Assembly: GCA_903953615.1 (NCBI GenBank) | Contig: CAJBKH010000242.1 | Location: 1-6,951 of the forward strand | Length of the DNA: 6,951 nt | Direction of reading: 5' to 3' | DNA from: an uncultured Bacteroidota bacterium | GTDB taxonomy: Bacteria > Bacteroidota > Bacteroidia > NS11-12g > UBA955 | Part shown: positions 6,269 to 6,951 of the stretch, in pieces | Layout of the letters: each line of letters begins with the position of its first letter | How positions within the stretch are numbered: position 1 is the stretch's first letter | Position numbers and translations under genes: made by a program | The notes under the pieces: model-generated | Told to the model about the DNA's origin: nothing | What the model saw: the letters and a program-made list of their open reading frames with translations, nothing else | Database searches by the model: none

Positions 6269-6300
6269 TCCTTAATAACAATTAACAAATAATTTATAAC
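6269..6300 (-). repeat. Inverted 32-bp unit 2
   Basis: This unit begins TCCTTAATAACAATTAAC and ends TTTATAAC. It is the most diverged of the three units (26 of 32 positions match unit 1). Its first seven bases form the right arm of the small hairpin that closes array B. Confidence 0.8.
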
Positions 6301-6333
6301 TTTCACCCTAAGGCCTATTGCCTATTGCATTCC

Positions 6334-6365
6334 CCCTTAATAACCAATAACAATTAACTAATAAC
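6334..6365 (-). repeat. Inverted 32-bp unit 3
   Basis: This unit begins CCCTTAATAACCAATAAC and ends ATTAACTAATAAC, and lies 7 bp beyond the ssb stop. Unlike units 1 and 2 it has no octamer array in front of it. That place is taken by a GCCTATT x2 tandem at 6313-6326. It therefore looks like half of a unit. Confidence 0.85.
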
Positions 6366-6372
6366 TTTTAAA

Positions 6373-6762
6373 CTAAAATGGCAAATCATCAGCCACATCG
6401 GAGGCTTTAGCTGCATTGGCAGTTTGCGTTTTTCTGCTGACAAATTCGAAGCTATCGACACGCACTTCGGTGATTTGTTTTTTCTCGCCTGTTTTGGTTT
6501 CGTAAGAGCGGTTGGCCAGGGTGCCTTCGATGGCAATGCGCTCGCCTTTGCCGATGTACTTTTCGATGAGCTCGGCTTGCTTGCCCCAGAACACTAAATT
6601 GTGCCAGTGGGTGATGGCGATGGTTTCGCCTTTTGCATTTTTTTGGCGCTCGTTGGTGGCTAAAATAAGCTTGGCGACTTTGTTGCCATTGTCGAAACTT
6701 TTTACTGAAGGTGTTGCGCCAACATGGCCCATTAAACGTACTGAATTGATTAAACTTTTCAT
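6373..6762 (-). CDS. ssb: Single-stranded DNA-binding protein, short form
   Basis: This 129-residue protein coats single-stranded DNA in replication, recombination and repair. An OB-fold spans about 3-108: NSVRLMGHVGATPSVK (6-21), KVAKLILATNE (28-38), THWHNLVFWGKQAELIEKYIGKGERIAIEGTLANRSYE (51-88) and an ITEVRVDSFEFV strand (97-108). The family aromatic positions Trp53, Phe58, Trp59 and Tyr87 are present. A short, Ala/Lys-rich linker (110-121) leads to the acidic tip DDLPF (125-129), the docking peptide for SSB partner proteins. It is shorter than E. coli SSB (178) because the linker is nearly absent. The start at 6762 matches the conserved MKSLINSVRL. The in-frame extension to 6891 is AT-rich, of unlikely composition, and was rejected. 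The strand is the same as sucA, but a 550-bp gap argues against one operon. Confidence 0.96.
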   Translation of the reverse strand: MKSLINSVRLMGHVGATPSVKSFDNGNKVAKLILATNERQKNAKGETIAITHWHNLVFWGKQAELIEKYIGKGERIAIEGTLANRSYETKTGEKKQITEVRVDSFEFVSRKTQTANAAKASDVADDLPF

Positions 6763-6951
6763 GATATATATGTATTTAAATTTTTTATTTTTTGAACCGA
6801 ACTTTTGAAATTGAATATTGAAATTAAAACACAATAGTTTCGATTGGTTGAGGCTTGCACAGAATCGTGAGGTCTTTACTTTTTTAGTCATATTTTATTA
6901 GTTTTAAAATCAGAGATAAATGCTTGTTTCAAAATCCCAAGACCTCTCTGG
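6763..6951. other. Upstream region of ssb
   Basis: AT-rich leader. On the minus strand the last 40 bases before the ssb ATG are almost only A and T, as is common ahead of highly translated Bacteroidota genes. No exact TAnnTTTG element is present. An 8-bp inverted repeat, GAGGTCTT (6869-6876) and AAGACCTC (6939-6946), is separated by 62 bp. The minus-strand frames at the window edge are open for at most about 20 codons and are too short to tell whether an upstream gene ends here. Confidence 0.5.

Larger units (their letters stand above)
5822..6372. other. Gene-free stretch between ssb and sucA with repeats
   Basis: About 550 bp without a plausible gene on either strand. The sucA-proximal end carries the sucA leader and promoter candidate. 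Positions about 5900-6030 show nothing I can name apart from a short CCAATTGG palindrome at 6004-6011. Positions 6035-6096 are a GC-rich, hairpin-prone island. Positions 6120-6365 are an AT-rich array of GTTATTAG-type octamers and inverted 32-bp units, plus a tandem duplication GCCTATT x2 at 6313-6326. Any terminator for ssb must lie in these structured repeats. Confidence 0.7.

Noticed and set aside
6763..6891. 43-codon N-terminal extension of ssb
   Set aside because: The conserved SSB N-terminus begins at the ATG at 6762, and the extension is the translated AT-rich leader.
6869..6946. 8-bp inverted repeat GAGGTCTT/AAGACCTC upstream of ssb
   Set aside because: The arms are short and separated by 62 bp, which could easily be chance; no operator pattern is supported.
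6892..6951. Possible C-terminal tail of an upstream minus-strand gene
   Set aside because: One frame is open for about 20 codons to a TGA, but this is too short to separate from chance, and no family residues are recognisable.

Overview
The window looks like a chromosomal segment from a member of the Bacteroidota. Supporting signs are a type IX secretion C-terminal sorting domain with a YPNPF motif, a TAnnTTTG-type promoter element, no recognisable Shine-Dalgarno sequences, AT-rich leaders and a lipoprotein with an acidic stretch after its lipid-bearing cysteine. The protein sequences alone do not fix a genus.

Layout from left to right. Positions 1-884 (+) hold the C-terminal part of a secreted PKD-repeat protein with a T9SS type A sorting domain. 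Positions 885-1761 are a long gene-free stretch rich in hairpins and in degenerate copies of a roughly 125-bp repeat. Positions 1762-1881 (+) encode a 39-residue single-span membrane peptide, which ends 7 bp from a convergent minus-strand block. That block (5821 down to 1889) reads sucA (2-oxoglutarate dehydrogenase E1), then a 137-residue lipoprotein of unknown function, then a YbfF-like alpha/beta hydrolase. Gaps of 43 and 5 bp suggest one operon. Positions 5822-6372 are a second gene-free stretch, with a likely sucA promoter, a GC-rich island and an unusual run of GTTATTAG-type octamers alternating with three inverted 32-bp units. Positions 6373-6762 (-) encode a short single-stranded DNA-binding protein with the DDLPF tip, preceded by an AT-rich leader up to the window end.

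Functionally, sucA supplies the ThDP-dependent E1 of the 2-oxoglutarate dehydrogenase complex in the TCA cycle. Its E2 partner (sucB) does not follow it here. The two genes behind it have no evident link to the complex. ssb is a housekeeping replication and repair gene. I see no CRISPR array, transposase, phage gene, toxin-antitoxin pair or recognisable defence or biosynthetic system. The most unusual content is the non-coding repeat architecture of the two intergenic stretches, and the small membrane peptide and lipoprotein of unknown function.
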